This document shows positions 16,482 to 25,438 of a DNA stretch of 64,000 bases, piece by piece. How positions within the stretch are numbered: the stretch's first letter is position 1; each line of letters begins with the position of its first letter. Location: the NCBI GenBank assembly GCA_947632025.1, contig CANRNN010000003.1, positions 1-64,000 on the forward strand, read 5' to 3'. Position numbers and translations under genes: made by a program. Below the pieces are notes generated by a model. It saw nothing but the letters and a program-made list of their open reading frames with translations. It was not told the DNA's origin and ran no database searches. The DNA is from an uncultured Clostridia bacterium. Its GTDB lineage: Bacteria; Bacillota; Clostridia; Oscillospirales; Ruminococcaceae.

Positions 16482-18449
16482 TTATACGTCGAGTTTTATT
16501 TCGGTCGGAGCAAAGCTCTTTCCCGAACCGTCGTAGAAGCGATTGAATATCTCGTAGAATTCCAGACGCAGCGCCTGTATTCCCACCAACAGACCCTCAA
16601 TGCCCATTACGACGAGGTTTCCGATAACGTAAGCGATTATCGTTTTTGCGGTTATCGGAGCGGAAGCGTCAGCCGTTCCCGCAAGCTGTGACACGACAAG
16701 CATAAATCCCGCGTGTGAAAGCACGAAACCGCCGACTCTGAGGTAGGACATCGTGTTGGACAGGAAGCTTATCACAGCCTCGAATATCTCAATAAAATTC
16801 TCAATTATGAAGTTGCCGACGGTCTTTTTCTCCGCCGATTTTTTTCCCGTGACAAGATCGCCCAGCGGCTCTTTGAAGAATATCGCCACAAGCGGAAGTA
16901 CTATAAGGCATATAACATATGGTGCAGTGAACATTTTCACGCCGTACATAAGCTGACCCGCCGCTGCCGCAACAAGAGAAACGTAGAAGATGATCCCCGC
17001 TGCTCCGTTCACGGAAAACAGCGCCTCGCCGAGCTTGTGTGCTCTGAATTTCAGCACCATATTGAAAATCATAGAAATGAGTATCAACACAACGCCGATC
17101 GCAAGCGAAACTATCAGCACTGCCGTTGCCGCTTGGAAAATGCTTTCGGGGTGTTCGGAAACTCCGAGATTGCCGAACAGCCTGCACGCGCTCTTCCATA
17201 TCTCCTCGCGGTGATAAATAGGCTTGATTATCGTTTCGATACCAAAAACCGAGCCGTATATGCACCCTCCGCACATTGAAAACAGTCCCAGCCGCGTCAT
17301 TATCGGAGCTAAACCGTTTTTAGTCTTTTTCGTGAGGATAATTCCGAGAATGGTGATAAGCAGACCCTGTCCCACATCGCCGAACATTATTCCGAACAGT
17401 ATCATATATGTCCACGCAACATACGGCGTAGGGTCGAAGGCTCCGTAAGTGGGCAGCCCGTACATCTTCACGAACATCTCGAACGGACGAGTGATTATAT
17501 TGTTACGCAGCTTTATCGGAACGTCTGCGGGCGCGTCTTTTTTCTCTACCGGAATTTCCACGCAGGAAACACCATCAAGCTCCTCGACAGCCTTTTCGAT
17601 CTTCTTGAATTCTCTTGTCGGACAATATCCCGTAAACGAGAACCTGTCCTCGGTTATAATTGCTTTCCGCCTCAGCTCGAAGCAGTCGGACTTGAATTTC
17701 AGCTTGCACATCACGGCTCTGAAGTCGCCTTTCAGCTCGTCCGTAAGGTATGCTGTTTCTTTTTCAAGCCGAAGTTTTTCCTTTTCCTCCTCGGCTATCT
17801 GCTCCGACAGCTTTTTGTCTGCGTTTTCGGGATCCTCCTGAAGGTAATCCGGCAGGCGTGTTCTCTCGAAGAAAAGCGAACGCATTATCTCGTCCGCGAA
17901 TTCCGTAAGCGTTGTAGGAACAAGATAAAGCCCGTAAACATACCCGTCGTTCCTCTCAAACGGGAAGAACGAAAAGCACTTTTCCTCATAATACTTAAGT
18001 TTACGCTCATTCTCCACCGGAAGCCGCCCTATGCGGAGCTTCACATATTTCATGGCGAAAAGCTCCTTGAACGACACGTCCATTCCCACAAGATGCTTCA
18101 GGTACGATTCGGTGCTTTTATGCTCGTCGAGAGAGCGTGTCACCTCAAGATATTTTTCATTTATCTCATCGTATCTTTTGCTTATGCCGTCAAAATAATT
18201 CTCAAAGTCCTCTGCCGTTTCATACGGAAGGTACTTGAAATCGCAGTATTCGGGTTCTATTTTGAGATTTACCGCCATATCGCGTATTCTGGTGTATATC
18301 CCCGAATACGGATTCTGTGCGTTGGCGCTTCTCGCAATGCTGCCTGAGGTCATCTGGAACTGTCCGCTCTCGCAGCACGCCATAAGCGCCTCGTCAAGCT
18401 GTCCGATAGGACCCTCCGCCGACATCATCGACATTTTTTCAATGCCCAT
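16482..18449 (-). CDS. ntpI: V/A-type ATPase subunit I
   Basis: The membrane stator, 655 residues. The N-terminal half is soluble and helical (about 1-340), with long charged stretches such as SEQIAEEEKEKLRLEKETAY. The C-terminal half has about seven or eight transmembrane segments, from YVAWTYMILFGIMFGDVGQGLL (split here) to SYLRVGGFVLSHAGFMLVV and GIEGLLVGIQALRLEFYEIF. The conserved arginine in the latter segments (QALRLEFYE) faces the rotor ring. It forms the ion half-channels. Followed by K with 33 bases between. Confidence 0.95.
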   Translation of the reverse strand: MGIEKMSMMSAEGPIGQLDEALMACCESGQFQMTSGSIARSANAQNPYSGIYTRIRDMAVNLKIEPEYCDFKYLPYETAEDFENYFDGISKRYDEINEKYLEVTRSLDEHKSTESYLKHLVGMDVSFKELFAMKYVKLRIGRLPVENERKLKYYEEKCFSFFPFERNDGYVYGLYLVPTTLTEFADEIMRSLFFERTRLPDYLQEDPENADKKLSEQIAEEEKEKLRLEKETAYLTDELKGDFRAVMCKLKFKSDCFELRRKAIITEDRFSFTGYCPTREFKKIEKAVEELDGVSCVEIPVEKKDAPADVPIKLRNNIITRPFEMFVKMYGLPTYGAFDPTPYVAWTYMILFGIMFGDVGQGLLITILGIILTKKTKNGLAPIMTRLGLFSMCGGCIYGSVFGIETIIKPIYHREEIWKSACRLFGNLGVSEHPESIFQAATAVLIVSLAIGVVLILISMIFNMVLKFRAHKLGEALFSVNGAAGIIFYVSLVAAAAGQLMYGVKMFTAPYVICLIVLPLVAIFFKEPLGDLVTGKKSAEKKTVGNFIIENFIEIFEAVISFLSNTMSYLRVGGFVLSHAGFMLVVSQLAGTADASAPITAKTIIAYVIGNLVVMGIEGLLVGIQALRLEFYEIFNRFYDGSGKSFAPTEIKLDV

Positions 18450-18474
18450 TATATCACCTCTGTTTTATGTTTTG

Positions 18475-19509
18475 TCAATAGACCAGAATTCTCATTATCT
18501 CCTCGCCGCTCATACCGTAACGCACGCCCTCTATCACGGTTTTAAGATTTCGCAGCTCGGCATTCAGACACTCGAACAGTGCGAAATACACCACAGCCGA
18601 GCTTTTTGTCAAGCGCATTGTTTTACGCAGATAGTCGAGATTTATCCGCTCTGTAAGAAGCTCCACCGTTTCGGGGATCCTCCCGTCGGTATGATAACCG
18701 AGCTTTTCGAGCTCCGCAGCGATTTTTTCGGAATCCGAAAGTCCCGCCAGTCTGTCCACCGTTTCCGCAGAAAGCCTGTACTTGAATCCGATTAGCTTAC
18801 CCGCAAGATCGGCGTTTTCGGAGCCGAAGATAAGCGAACGCCTGTAAACCGTGACGACGTTTTCCATATCTACGCTTCGCAGGATAGCGCGGCGCAGCTC
18901 CTTGCGCTCTGATCCTTTGAAATCGCGGTCGCACTCCTTGAGCATTCTCATATAATACTGCGTGTAAAGCCGCCTCTCGCACTCTGTGATATCAAGCTTT
19001 CCGGTTTCGGCGGCTTCCGTCAGAAGTCCGCCTATGGACTTGAAATAAACTGTTTTTCGCAGAAGTTCCGTCGCCTCCGCAAGGCTTTCCGCTCTTCCGA
19101 GAGCCGCGAGGTCGATCTTCGAGCGGTCGTACAAAAACATCGGCAAAGCCGCGATATACGCGTCCGACGAGCCGTTCGTCACTGACTGAAGCGCCATAAG
19201 CACCTGTTCTATCTCCAGAGATGCCAGTACGAACCGGAAAAAGTTCTTGCTTTCGGTATAGTCGAATTTCCGGAAGCTGTCGAAAATATCGTACACCGCC
19301 TGTCTTAAAAGCGATTCGAGCCGCGCTCTGTAGACGGTCTGCGGATTTTCCGATGCCAGCACCCTGCCGTAGCGCTCTGTAGTTTTAAGTTGTGCGCAGA
19401 CCTCGCCTATGGTTTCCTTTGACGTGAGGGTGATGTAGTCCTCCTCCGTCAGCTGCCGCCCGAACACCGCCCTTGCTTTCGCAATAACGGCGTTTGAAGA
19501 AAACGACAT
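18475..19509 (-). CDS. ntpC: V/A-type ATPase subunit C (central stalk, subunit d type)
   Basis: 344 residues of the all-helical AC39/subunit C family, with FFRFVLASLEIEQVLMALQSV, DMENVVTVYRRSLIFG and RITLDY-type helices toward the end (LLTERINLDYLRKTMRLTKS). It couples the rotor ring to the shaft. Here it lies second in the operon, before I, whereas in Enterococcus hirae it lies between E and F. The ATG at 19509 starts 1 base after the stalk gene stop. Confidence 0.9.
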   Translation of the reverse strand: MSFSSNAVIAKARAVFGRQLTEEDYITLTSKETIGEVCAQLKTTERYGRVLASENPQTVYRARLESLLRQAVYDIFDSFRKFDYTESKNFFRFVLASLEIEQVLMALQSVTNGSSDAYIAALPMFLYDRSKIDLAALGRAESLAEATELLRKTVYFKSIGGLLTEAAETGKLDITECERRLYTQYYMRMLKECDRDFKGSERKELRRAILRSVDMENVVTVYRRSLIFGSENADLAGKLIGFKYRLSAETVDRLAGLSDSEKIAAELEKLGYHTDGRIPETVELLTERINLDYLRKTMRLTKSSAVVYFALFECLNAELRNLKTVIEGVRYGMSGEEIMRILVY

Positions 19510-19510
19510 A

Positions 19511-19825
19511 TTATCCCCCCGTTATGCGGTTTACGATCTCGTCCGCCCATTTTTCACGGTGTTCGGCGAATATTTTTTCGATCTCGCCGCATTTATCCGC
19601 TTTTAGTTTTTCGGATTCACGCAGCCGCTCGTTCAGCTTTTCCCGCAGAGCCTTCACCGCGCTTTCGGATTCTTTTTTTTCCTTAGAGAGGCGCTCGTTA
19701 TTTTCGGACGCCCGCCGCTCGCCGCTTTCATCGGAGAGCTTACGCTCGCGTTCGACGGCTTCCTCCGCACGTCTGACCGCTGCTTTATCCATTTCAAGGA
19801 TCTGACGTATTGATTCCATAAACAC
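19511..19825 (-). CDS. V/A-type ATPase peripheral stalk subunit (G/H family)
   Basis: A 104-residue, almost wholly charged helical protein (RQILEMDKAAVRRAEEAVER, many E/K/R) with no hydrophobic core: the form of the G/H stalk subunit (NtpF in Enterococcus). It would pair with subunit E as a coiled-coil stator. It is the first gene of the operon, 38 bases from the -10 box, and is followed directly by ntpC. Confidence 0.82.
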   Translation of the reverse strand: MFMESIRQILEMDKAAVRRAEEAVERERKLSDESGERRASENNERLSKEKKESESAVKALREKLNERLRESEKLKADKCGEIEKIFAEHREKWADEIVNRITGG

Positions 19826-19863
19826 ACCGCCTTACCTATTTAACTTATGCAACACCTATACAT

Positions 19864-19892
19864 ATTGTAAAACAATTACTTTTCCTCGTCAA
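19864..19892 (-). promoter_or_regulatory. promoter of V-ATPase operon
   Basis: Minus strand TTGACG (19892-19887), 17-base spacer, TACAAT (19869-19864), 39 bases before the first start codon. Confidence 0.78.
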
Positions 19893-20032
19893 CCGTGATT
19901 TTGTACAAATTTCCATTTTATTTTTGTGGATTTTGCCATTATTGTGAAAATAATAACAATTTAAGCCGTTTTTTCCGGAATAGAATTTTCAGAGGAATTT
20001 TTGTGCAAAATGCCGAAAATATTGATGCCTTG

Positions 20033-20061
20033 TTGACGAAAATCATAAAATGTGATAAAAT
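20033..20061 (+). promoter_or_regulatory. promoter of flotillin gene
   Basis: TTGACG (20033-20038), 17-base spacer, TAAAAT (20056-20061), 40 bases before the ATG. Confidence 0.75.
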
Positions 20062-20100
20062 TAAAATAGGTTAATTTTTTGTTGCCGAAAGGAGATAATT

Positions 20101-21630
20101 ATGCCCGATTTTCTCAAAGGAGCCATCGTTCCCGCAATTATTATTGCCGCGGTAATAATTTTTATGTTTGCCGCAGGCTACCGCAAAGCGCCGCCCGATA
20201 AGGCTTTCATAATCAGCGGACTTCGCAGGAAAGCCAAGGTCGTTATAGGAAAAGCCGCGGTAAAGCTGCCGTTTTTTGAAAGATGCGACACGCTGGAGCT
20301 TGCTCTTATGTCCGTCGACGTCAAAACTGCGCAGCCTGTTCCTACAGGCGACTATATCAACATAAACGTCGACGCTGTTGTAAACGTGAAGATATCCCCC
20401 GACCCCGATACTATCGCCCGCGCTCAACAGAACTTCCTCAACCGTAACACCGTCTACATAACACAAGTCGCCCGTGAGGTCCTTGAAGGAAATATGCGTG
20501 AGATAGTCGGTCAGATGAGATTGGAGGAAATGGTTTCAAATCGTCAGACGTTTGCCGATAAAGTCAAGCAGAACGCCGACCCCGACCTTCGCGCTATGGG
20601 TCTTGAGATAGTATCGTTTAACGTGCAGAATTTCGTTGACGACAACGGTATCATCAACGATATGGGTATCGACAACACAATGCAGATAAAGAAAAAAGCC
20701 GCTATCTCCAAAGCCGAGGCGGAACGCGATATCCGTATAGCCCAAGCCGAAGCAAACCGCAAGGCAAACGACGCTAAAGTCGATTCCGAAACCGCTATCG
20801 CCGAGCGCCAGACAGAACTTGCGATAAAGCAGGCGGAACTCAAACGCGCTGCCGACGTCAAGCAGGCGGAAGCCGACGCGGCATACAAGATCCAGGAAGA
20901 GGAACAGCGCCGCACAATTGAGATAACCACCGCGAACGCAAATCTCGCAAAGCAGGAAAAAGAAGTCGAAATCAAGGCTAAAGAAGCCGAAATCCGCGAG
21001 CGCGCTCTCGAAGCGGAGGTAAAGAAAACCGCCGAAGCTCAGAAATACGCGGCTCAACAAAATGCCGACGCGGAACTGTACACCACTCAGCGAAACGCAG
21101 AGGCAAAAAAGTACGAAGATATTCAAAACTCCGAAGCGGAGCTTGAAATCAAGAAAAACGAGGCTGCCGCTATTCTTGTGACGGCGCAGAATGAAGCTGC
21201 CGCCGAAAAGGCTCGTGCGGAAGCGTCACGTTTCGCTGCGGAGCAGGAAGCGGAAGGTATCCGTGCGAAAGCTCTTGCGGAAGCAGAGGGCATTCGCGCC
21301 AAGGCTCTCGCAGAAGCAGAGGGTCTTGATAAAAAAGCCGAGGCTATGCGCAAAATGGAAGAAGCTGCCGTTTTGCAGATGTATTTCGAGAAAATGCCGG
21401 ACGTGGCAAAGGCTATCGCTTCTCCGCTCGAAAACGTCGACAAGATCACAATGTATGGCGACGGGAATACCGCAAAGCTCGTCAAGGATATCACCGAAGC
21501 GACGACACAGGCTTCCTCAGGACTTCTTGAAGGCTTAGGGATAGACCTTAAGGATATGGTGACGAATTTCGTAAAAAAACAGTCCGACAAAGACAATAAA
21601 AACAGCACAAAGCCCGAACAATTCAATTGA
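20101..21630 (+). CDS. flotillin-like SPFH domain protein
   Basis: A 509-residue protein. One N-terminal membrane segment (about 9-25) is followed by an SPFH/band-7 domain (about 30-200: YRKAPPDKAFIISG, VDVKTAQPVPTGDYININVD). A very long Ala/Glu/Lys coiled coil (about 200-430) includes a near-perfect repeat of AEGIRAKALA. The tail (about 430-509) has DKITMYGDGNTAKL. This is the flotillin/YqiK organisation; such proteins assemble into membrane scaffolds. AAGGAG stands seven bases before the ATG. It is a single-gene unit with its own promoter and terminator. Confidence 0.92.
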   Translation: MPDFLKGAIVPAIIIAAVIIFMFAAGYRKAPPDKAFIISGLRRKAKVVIGKAAVKLPFFERCDTLELALMSVDVKTAQPVPTGDYININVDAVVNVKISPDPDTIARAQQNFLNRNTVYITQVAREVLEGNMREIVGQMRLEEMVSNRQTFADKVKQNADPDLRAMGLEIVSFNVQNFVDDNGIINDMGIDNTMQIKKKAAISKAEAERDIRIAQAEANRKANDAKVDSETAIAERQTELAIKQAELKRAADVKQAEADAAYKIQEEEQRRTIEITTANANLAKQEKEVEIKAKEAEIRERALEAEVKKTAEAQKYAAQQNADAELYTTQRNAEAKKYEDIQNSEAELEIKKNEAAAILVTAQNEAAAEKARAEASRFAAEQEAEGIRAKALAEAEGIRAKALAEAEGLDKKAEAMRKMEEAAVLQMYFEKMPDVAKAIASPLENVDKITMYGDGNTAKLVKDITEATTQASSGLLEGLGIDLKDMVTNFVKKQSDKDNKNSTKPEQFN

Positions 21631-21645
21631 CAACTGACAAAAAAC

Positions 21646-21680
21646 AAAGGACGCTTTTCTTCGTGGAAAGCGTCCTTTTT
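21646..21680 (+). terminator. terminator of flotillin gene
   Basis: AAAGGACGCTTT paired with AAAGCGTCCTTT (12 bp) and a run of T, 16 bases after the stop. Confidence 0.88.
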
Positions 21681-21689
21681 ATTATGAAT

Positions 21690-21812
21690 TTCCTTGTTAT
21701 AATATTCTGAAGCACGATCGCGAAAAATATCGGCATTTCCCATATTATCTTCACGCAAATTTGAAATGATTTTTGCGTTGTTTTCTAAGCTCGCTAAGTC
21801 ATATAAATTCAC
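21690..21812 (-). other. possible gene remnant, unidentified
   Basis: The minus strand from a GTG at 21812, behind GGGGGG, reads MNLYDLASLENNAKII and then NMGNADIFRDRASEYYNKEI. It looks protein-like and AT-rich. The frame has no stop before it runs into the antisense of the flotillin gene, so any real gene ends at about 21690. Probably a truncated relic. Confidence 0.25.
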
Positions 21813-21842
21813 AAAAGTCCCCCCGAAATATTATTTCGGGGG
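21811..21842 (-). terminator. terminator hairpin after htrA
   Basis: CCCCCGAAAT and ATTTCGGGGG, a perfect 10-bp stem with loop ATT, 30 bases beyond the htrA stop; the T-run behind it is short. Confidence 0.65.
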
Positions 21843-21872
21843 CAAATTTTGTGGAAAGAGATTATATCTCAA

Positions 21873-23168
21873 TCAGCCGCGTGATTCCGACAGTTCTACT
21901 GTTATATCAACACTGCGGCGTCGATTGAAACCGTCATATCTTGTGACTGTTACAGTCACGGTGTCGCCGGGCTTTTTCTTCGTGAACACATTCATTACGG
22001 TATCGTCGAAAACTGAAACTCCGTCGATTGCCGTAATAACGTCACCCACTACAAGTCCGCTTTGCGATACGGGCATATCCTGATTTATCTCGGTGACAGT
22101 CCAGCCTGCCGTTCTGCCCGTGTAGGCTGCGATCTCCTCGGTGACATTCTGATAGGTGATACCAAGGACCGCACGTCCGGAAACATATCCCTTTGTTACA
22201 AGGTCGCTTATAACGCTTTTCGCCTCGTTGATGGTGATAGCGAATCCAAGGCTCTCGGCGTAGTCGTAAACGTACTTTTCGTTGACGATTCCGACAACCT
22301 CACCGTATCCGTTAAAGAGCGCTCCGCCCGAATTTCCGCTGTTTATAGCGGCGTCGGTCTGGATAGAGGAAAGTCCGCGGACGCTGTCGGATATCTGGCG
22401 GTTAAGTCCCGAAACTATTCCCTTTGAAACGGAGGTTTCAAGTCCCATCGGATTTCCTATCGCAACAACATCATCGCCAAGACGCAGCTCGTCGGAATCT
22501 CCGAGGTATGCGGCGGTAAGTCCCGTCGTATTTATTTTAAGTACCGCAAGGTCGGTATCGCTGTCCGCTCCGAGAAGCTTTGCTTCGTAAGTCTGGGACG
22601 TTGCCGTGCCTGTCGATGGGTCGGTCTTGTTGACCTTAACAGTAAAGCGTGTGCAATCCTCGACGACGTGATTATTAGTCACGATATATCCGTCCGTGGA
22701 GATAACTATTCCGCTTGCCGAACCGTAAAGCTGCTCTGTGCCGCGATACTTCGCGTAGACCTCGATATAAACTATGCTGTCCTGTACAGCAGAAACGAGG
22801 TCGCGGGTATACTTATAAGTACCGTCGGAATTGAACTCGACCTTATCGGCAGTGGTGTGAACGGGAGCAGAAACGTCCTTTTGTATATCACTCATTACCG
22901 CTGCGGAGCCGGAAACGTTTTCAGAGGGAGTATAATAGCTGTAATCGCTTGTATTGCCGCCGGAATTCTGAGCGAGTGACGTACCCGCCAGATAAGCGCC
23001 GCCAAATCCCGCGCCGCCACCCGCGATGATGACCGCCGCTATCATTGCGACAACCCTAATTGTATTGGAACTGCGGTGTTTTCTGGGCGGATTTTTTTTC
23101 GGAGCTTCGGGGATCACCTCGTTGTCCTCTTCCGTCTGTGCTTTATTTAATTCGTTAAAATCGTTCAT
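21873..23168 (-). CDS. htrA: HtrA/DegP-type serine protease with PDZ domain
   Basis: A 431-residue membrane-anchored protease. The N-terminus is cytoplasmic and acidic (1-36), followed by one transmembrane segment (about 37-62). The trypsin-like domain has the full triad: H167 in TNNHVV, D206 in DTDLAVLKI and S280 in NSGNSGGALF. One PDZ domain occupies about 330-428 (VSGRAVLGITYQ, SGLVVGDVITAIDGV). It degrades or refolds misfolded proteins outside the membrane. AAGGAGG stands seven bases before the ATG. Monocistronic. Confidence 0.95.
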   Translation of the reverse strand: MNDFNELNKAQTEEDNEVIPEAPKKNPPRKHRSSNTIRVVAMIAAVIIAGGGAGFGGAYLAGTSLAQNSGGNTSDYSYYTPSENVSGSAAVMSDIQKDVSAPVHTTADKVEFNSDGTYKYTRDLVSAVQDSIVYIEVYAKYRGTEQLYGSASGIVISTDGYIVTNNHVVEDCTRFTVKVNKTDPSTGTATSQTYEAKLLGADSDTDLAVLKINTTGLTAAYLGDSDELRLGDDVVAIGNPMGLETSVSKGIVSGLNRQISDSVRGLSSIQTDAAINSGNSGGALFNGYGEVVGIVNEKYVYDYAESLGFAITINEAKSVISDLVTKGYVSGRAVLGITYQNVTEEIAAYTGRTAGWTVTEINQDMPVSQSGLVVGDVITAIDGVSVFDDTVMNVFTKKKPGDTVTVTVTRYDGFNRRRSVDITVELSESRG

Positions 23169-23303
23169 AACAGAGCCTCCTTGAATATGTATGGGAATTT
23201 ATGTTCCCTTTGCTTTATGAATAAATTATAAACCGTCAATGTGTAAGCCGTGTGAAAATAATTTGAATGAATAATTAAAAAACAGAAAAAGGAAGAAGAA
23301 CGT

Positions 23304-24662
23304 TTATTTTTCTTTCAGCGCTTTATCCACTGCAAGTGCCAGCGCACACTCCAGACGCTTTCTCTGGAACTCACATGACAAGCCGTGCGGCTTGCGGCAG
23401 TCGCCCTCGTAGAGATAGCTGTTCGCGTTGCACCCGCCCGAACAATAGAATTTCGCCCAGCAATCACGACACCCCTGCTTTGAGTAAAGATGCGTTTTCG
23501 CAAAATATGTTTTAATCTCGTCGTTGAATGTCCCATCGTTAAGATTGCCCATTTTCCACCTGTCTATTCCCACAAACTGGTGACACGGGTATATATCTCC
23601 GTGAGGGTCGACCGCCACATAATCGTTTCCGCAGCCGCAGCCGCGAAGCCGTTTTATCGCGCACGGTCCCTGATCTAGGTCAACCATAAAATGGAAAAAG
23701 TTGAACTTTTTCTCCTTACGATCCGCCATTATCTTGCACAAACGGTCATACTCCTCGAAAACTCTTGGTACTTCGGCGTTTGTCAGAGCATAAGGCTCTT
23801 TCTCGTCAGTGACCACGGGCTCGGCGGAAAGCTGCTCGAATCCAAGCTCACGCAAATGCAGGACATCTTCCGCAAAATCGAGATTGTATTTTGTAAACGT
23901 GGCACGGACGTAATAATCCTTGTCGCCGCGTTTTTCGACAAGCTTTAGGAATTTCGGTACTATCACATCGTATGCGCTTTTTCCGTTTACGGTCTTGCGG
24001 ACGCGGTCTGTTGTTTCACGCCGTCCGTCAAGCGACAATACTACGTTTGACATTTCACGGTTGATAAAATCTATCTTTTCGTCATCGAGCAAAACACCGT
24101 TTGTCGTTATCGTGAAACGGAATCTCTTGCCATATTTTTTCTCGACGGAACGTGCGTAATTCACGGTTTCGACGACGGTATCCCACGCCATAAGCGGCTC
24201 GCCGCCGAAGAAGTCCAATTCAAGATTTTCGCGGTTGGCGGATTTTTCGATAAGGAAATCTATTGCCTTTTTTCCTATTTCGGGAGGCATTATGCAGCGC
24301 TCGCCGCCGAAATCGCCCGTCTGGGCAAAACAGTACTCACAGCGCAGATTACAGTCGTGAGCAACGTTCAGGCACATACTTTTCACGGGAGATTTTACCA
24401 TAGTATCGGAATACTTCTCATATTCGTCCTGTGCGAAAAGCGAACCGTCACTATAAAGCCCGTAAAGCTCCTCATAAGTTTCGCGGACGGTATCTTTGTC
24501 ATACTGCGGAAGCTTCTCGAAAAGCTCTTCGGGAACGGCTTCCTCCATAGGCGCGCTCAAGAAGTCGAGCATATCATATGCGCAGTCGTCGAGAACGTGA
24601 ACGCCGTTGCTGTCGGAATCCAATACAATTTTATATCCGAGCTGTTCAAATTTATGTATCAT
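23304..24662 (-). CDS. scfB: SCIFF peptide maturase, radical SAM/SPASM
   Basis: A 452-residue radical SAM enzyme that forms thioether crosslinks in the SCIFF peptide. A peptide-binding N-terminal region (about 1-90) is followed by the CxxxCxxC cluster site (C104, C108, C111 in CNLRCEYC). The core is a TIM-like barrel (FFGGEPLMAWDTV). The C-terminal SPASM region has cysteines for auxiliary clusters (GCGCGNDY, CHQFVG, CRDCWAKFYCSGGC). The start ATG at 24662 follows AGAGGTGG. It lies 58 bases behind scfA, the peptide gene, with a hairpin between. Confidence 0.95.
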   Translation of the reverse strand: MIHKFEQLGYKIVLDSDSNGVHVLDDCAYDMLDFLSAPMEEAVPEELFEKLPQYDKDTVRETYEELYGLYSDGSLFAQDEYEKYSDTMVKSPVKSMCLNVAHDCNLRCEYCFAQTGDFGGERCIMPPEIGKKAIDFLIEKSANRENLELDFFGGEPLMAWDTVVETVNYARSVEKKYGKRFRFTITTNGVLLDDEKIDFINREMSNVVLSLDGRRETTDRVRKTVNGKSAYDVIVPKFLKLVEKRGDKDYYVRATFTKYNLDFAEDVLHLRELGFEQLSAEPVVTDEKEPYALTNAEVPRVFEEYDRLCKIMADRKEKKFNFFHFMVDLDQGPCAIKRLRGCGCGNDYVAVDPHGDIYPCHQFVGIDRWKMGNLNDGTFNDEIKTYFAKTHLYSKQGCRDCWAKFYCSGGCNANSYLYEGDCRKPHGLSCEFQRKRLECALALAVDKALKEK

Positions 24663-24683
24663 TTCCACCTCTTAAAAAATTAT

Positions 24684-24703
24684 GGGCAGGTATGACCCCG
24701 CCC
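24684..24703 (-). terminator. weak hairpin between scfA and scfB
   Basis: On the minus strand GGGCGGGG..ACCTGCCC forms an imperfect stem, followed by ATAATTTTTT. It could act as a leaky terminator that gives more peptide than maturase. Confidence 0.5.
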
Positions 24704-24720
24704 GTTTTTCCGCCTTGAAA

Positions 24721-24864
24721 TTACTTTACAGACTCGCACTTCTGGTTTGCGACCGTGCAGGAGGTCTTGCAAGCGGACTGGCAGGAACTCTGGCATTTGC
24801 CGCATCCGCCTTTTTCGGCGCTTGCTTTAAGGCTTGCCTTATTGATCGTAACAATATGCTTCAA
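24721..24864 (-). CDS. scfA: SCIFF ranthipeptide precursor
   Basis: A 47-residue peptide starting at TTG (24864) behind AGAGGTGTG. It reads KHIVTINKASLKASAEKGG, then six cysteines (21, 24, 28, 32, 36, 43) in CGKCQSSCQSACKTSC and NQKC. This is the six-cysteines-in-forty-five pattern that defines SCIFF, the substrate of ScfB encoded next. ScfB links cysteines to other residues by thioether bonds. Its biological role is not settled; it is nearly universal in Clostridia. It is easily missed because of its size and start codon. Confidence 0.95.
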   Translation of the reverse strand: MKHIVTINKASLKASAEKGGCGKCQSSCQSACKTSCTVANQKCESVK

Positions 24865-24909
24865 TTTACACACCTCTTTTAAAAATAAATTGCGATAACG
24901 CTATTTTTT

Positions 24910-24938
24910 ATTATAACATATTCCGTTTATTTTTTCAA
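24910..24938 (-). promoter_or_regulatory. promoter of scfA-scfB
   Basis: Minus strand TTGAAA (24938-24933), 17-base spacer, TATAAT (24915-24910). Confidence 0.8.
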
Positions 24939-24970
24939 GGGGATTTTTAGTTTTTCGCATATTTTTTAAA

Positions 24971-25003
24971 ATAAAAAACGGCAGAAATATTCTCTGCCGT
25001 TTT
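24971..25003 (-). terminator. terminator after acidic membrane protein gene
   Basis: AAAACGGCAGA and TCTGCCGTTTT, 11 bp, followed on the minus strand by TTATTTT; 12 bases past the stop. Confidence 0.85.
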
Positions 25004-25014
25004 CTGTCGGTCTG

Positions 25015-25287
25015 TCAAAGCTCCTCGTCGGACGTCTCCTCGCTGCTTTCCTCTGAGAAAGAAGCAAAAGGCGCGGAACTCTCCGGGATAGAAGGTTCGC
25101 CCTCGACGTCCATATCCTCGTCGAAATCGAAGTCGAAATCATCGTCGCTGAGGTCGTCGTTATCCCAATCATCGTAGTAATTGTCCTCGTTTTCTTTTTC
25201 GAGCTTTTTCTTTGTGATGTAAGCGGCAGCTGCAATTCCTCCTGCTACAGCCAGCGCGCCTATAAGCAATGCTCCCAAAGCTTTCAT
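25015..25287 (-). CDS. small acidic single-pass membrane protein
   Basis: 90 residues: one N-terminal transmembrane segment rich in Gly and Ala (about 2-23, LGALLIGALAVAGGIAAAAY), a short basic stretch (KKKLEKE), then a strongly acidic tail (DDDFDFDFDEDMD and a run of E, S and D). The tail has no fold signs. AAGGAGG precedes the ATG, and it has its own promoter and terminator, so it is a real gene. Function unknown. Confidence 0.8.
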   Translation of the reverse strand: MKALGALLIGALAVAGGIAAAAYITKKKLEKENEDNYYDDWDNDDLSDDDFDFDFDEDMDVEGEPSIPESSAPFASFSEESSEETSDEEL

Positions 25288-25371
25288 TTGTTTTCCTCCT
25301 TAATAAAAATCACACAAGCGGATCCAATGATAGTATCCGCCTACAAACTCTGAAAATTCTCCTGCTTATTT

Positions 25372-25400
25372 ATTATAACACTTTTACTTAAAAAAAGCAA
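25372..25400 (-). promoter_or_regulatory. promoter of acidic membrane protein gene
   Basis: Minus strand TTGCTT (25400-25395), 17-base spacer, TATAAT (25377-25372). Confidence 0.72.
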
Positions 25401-25438
25401 TAGAATTTGATAAATTTCAGACATTTTGCACAAACATT

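Noticed and set aside
20536-21126. 196-codon minus-strand frame within the flotillin gene
   Set aside because: It mirrors the repetitive Ala/Glu/Lys coiled coil and gives Leu/Phe/Cys low-complexity; no start signals.
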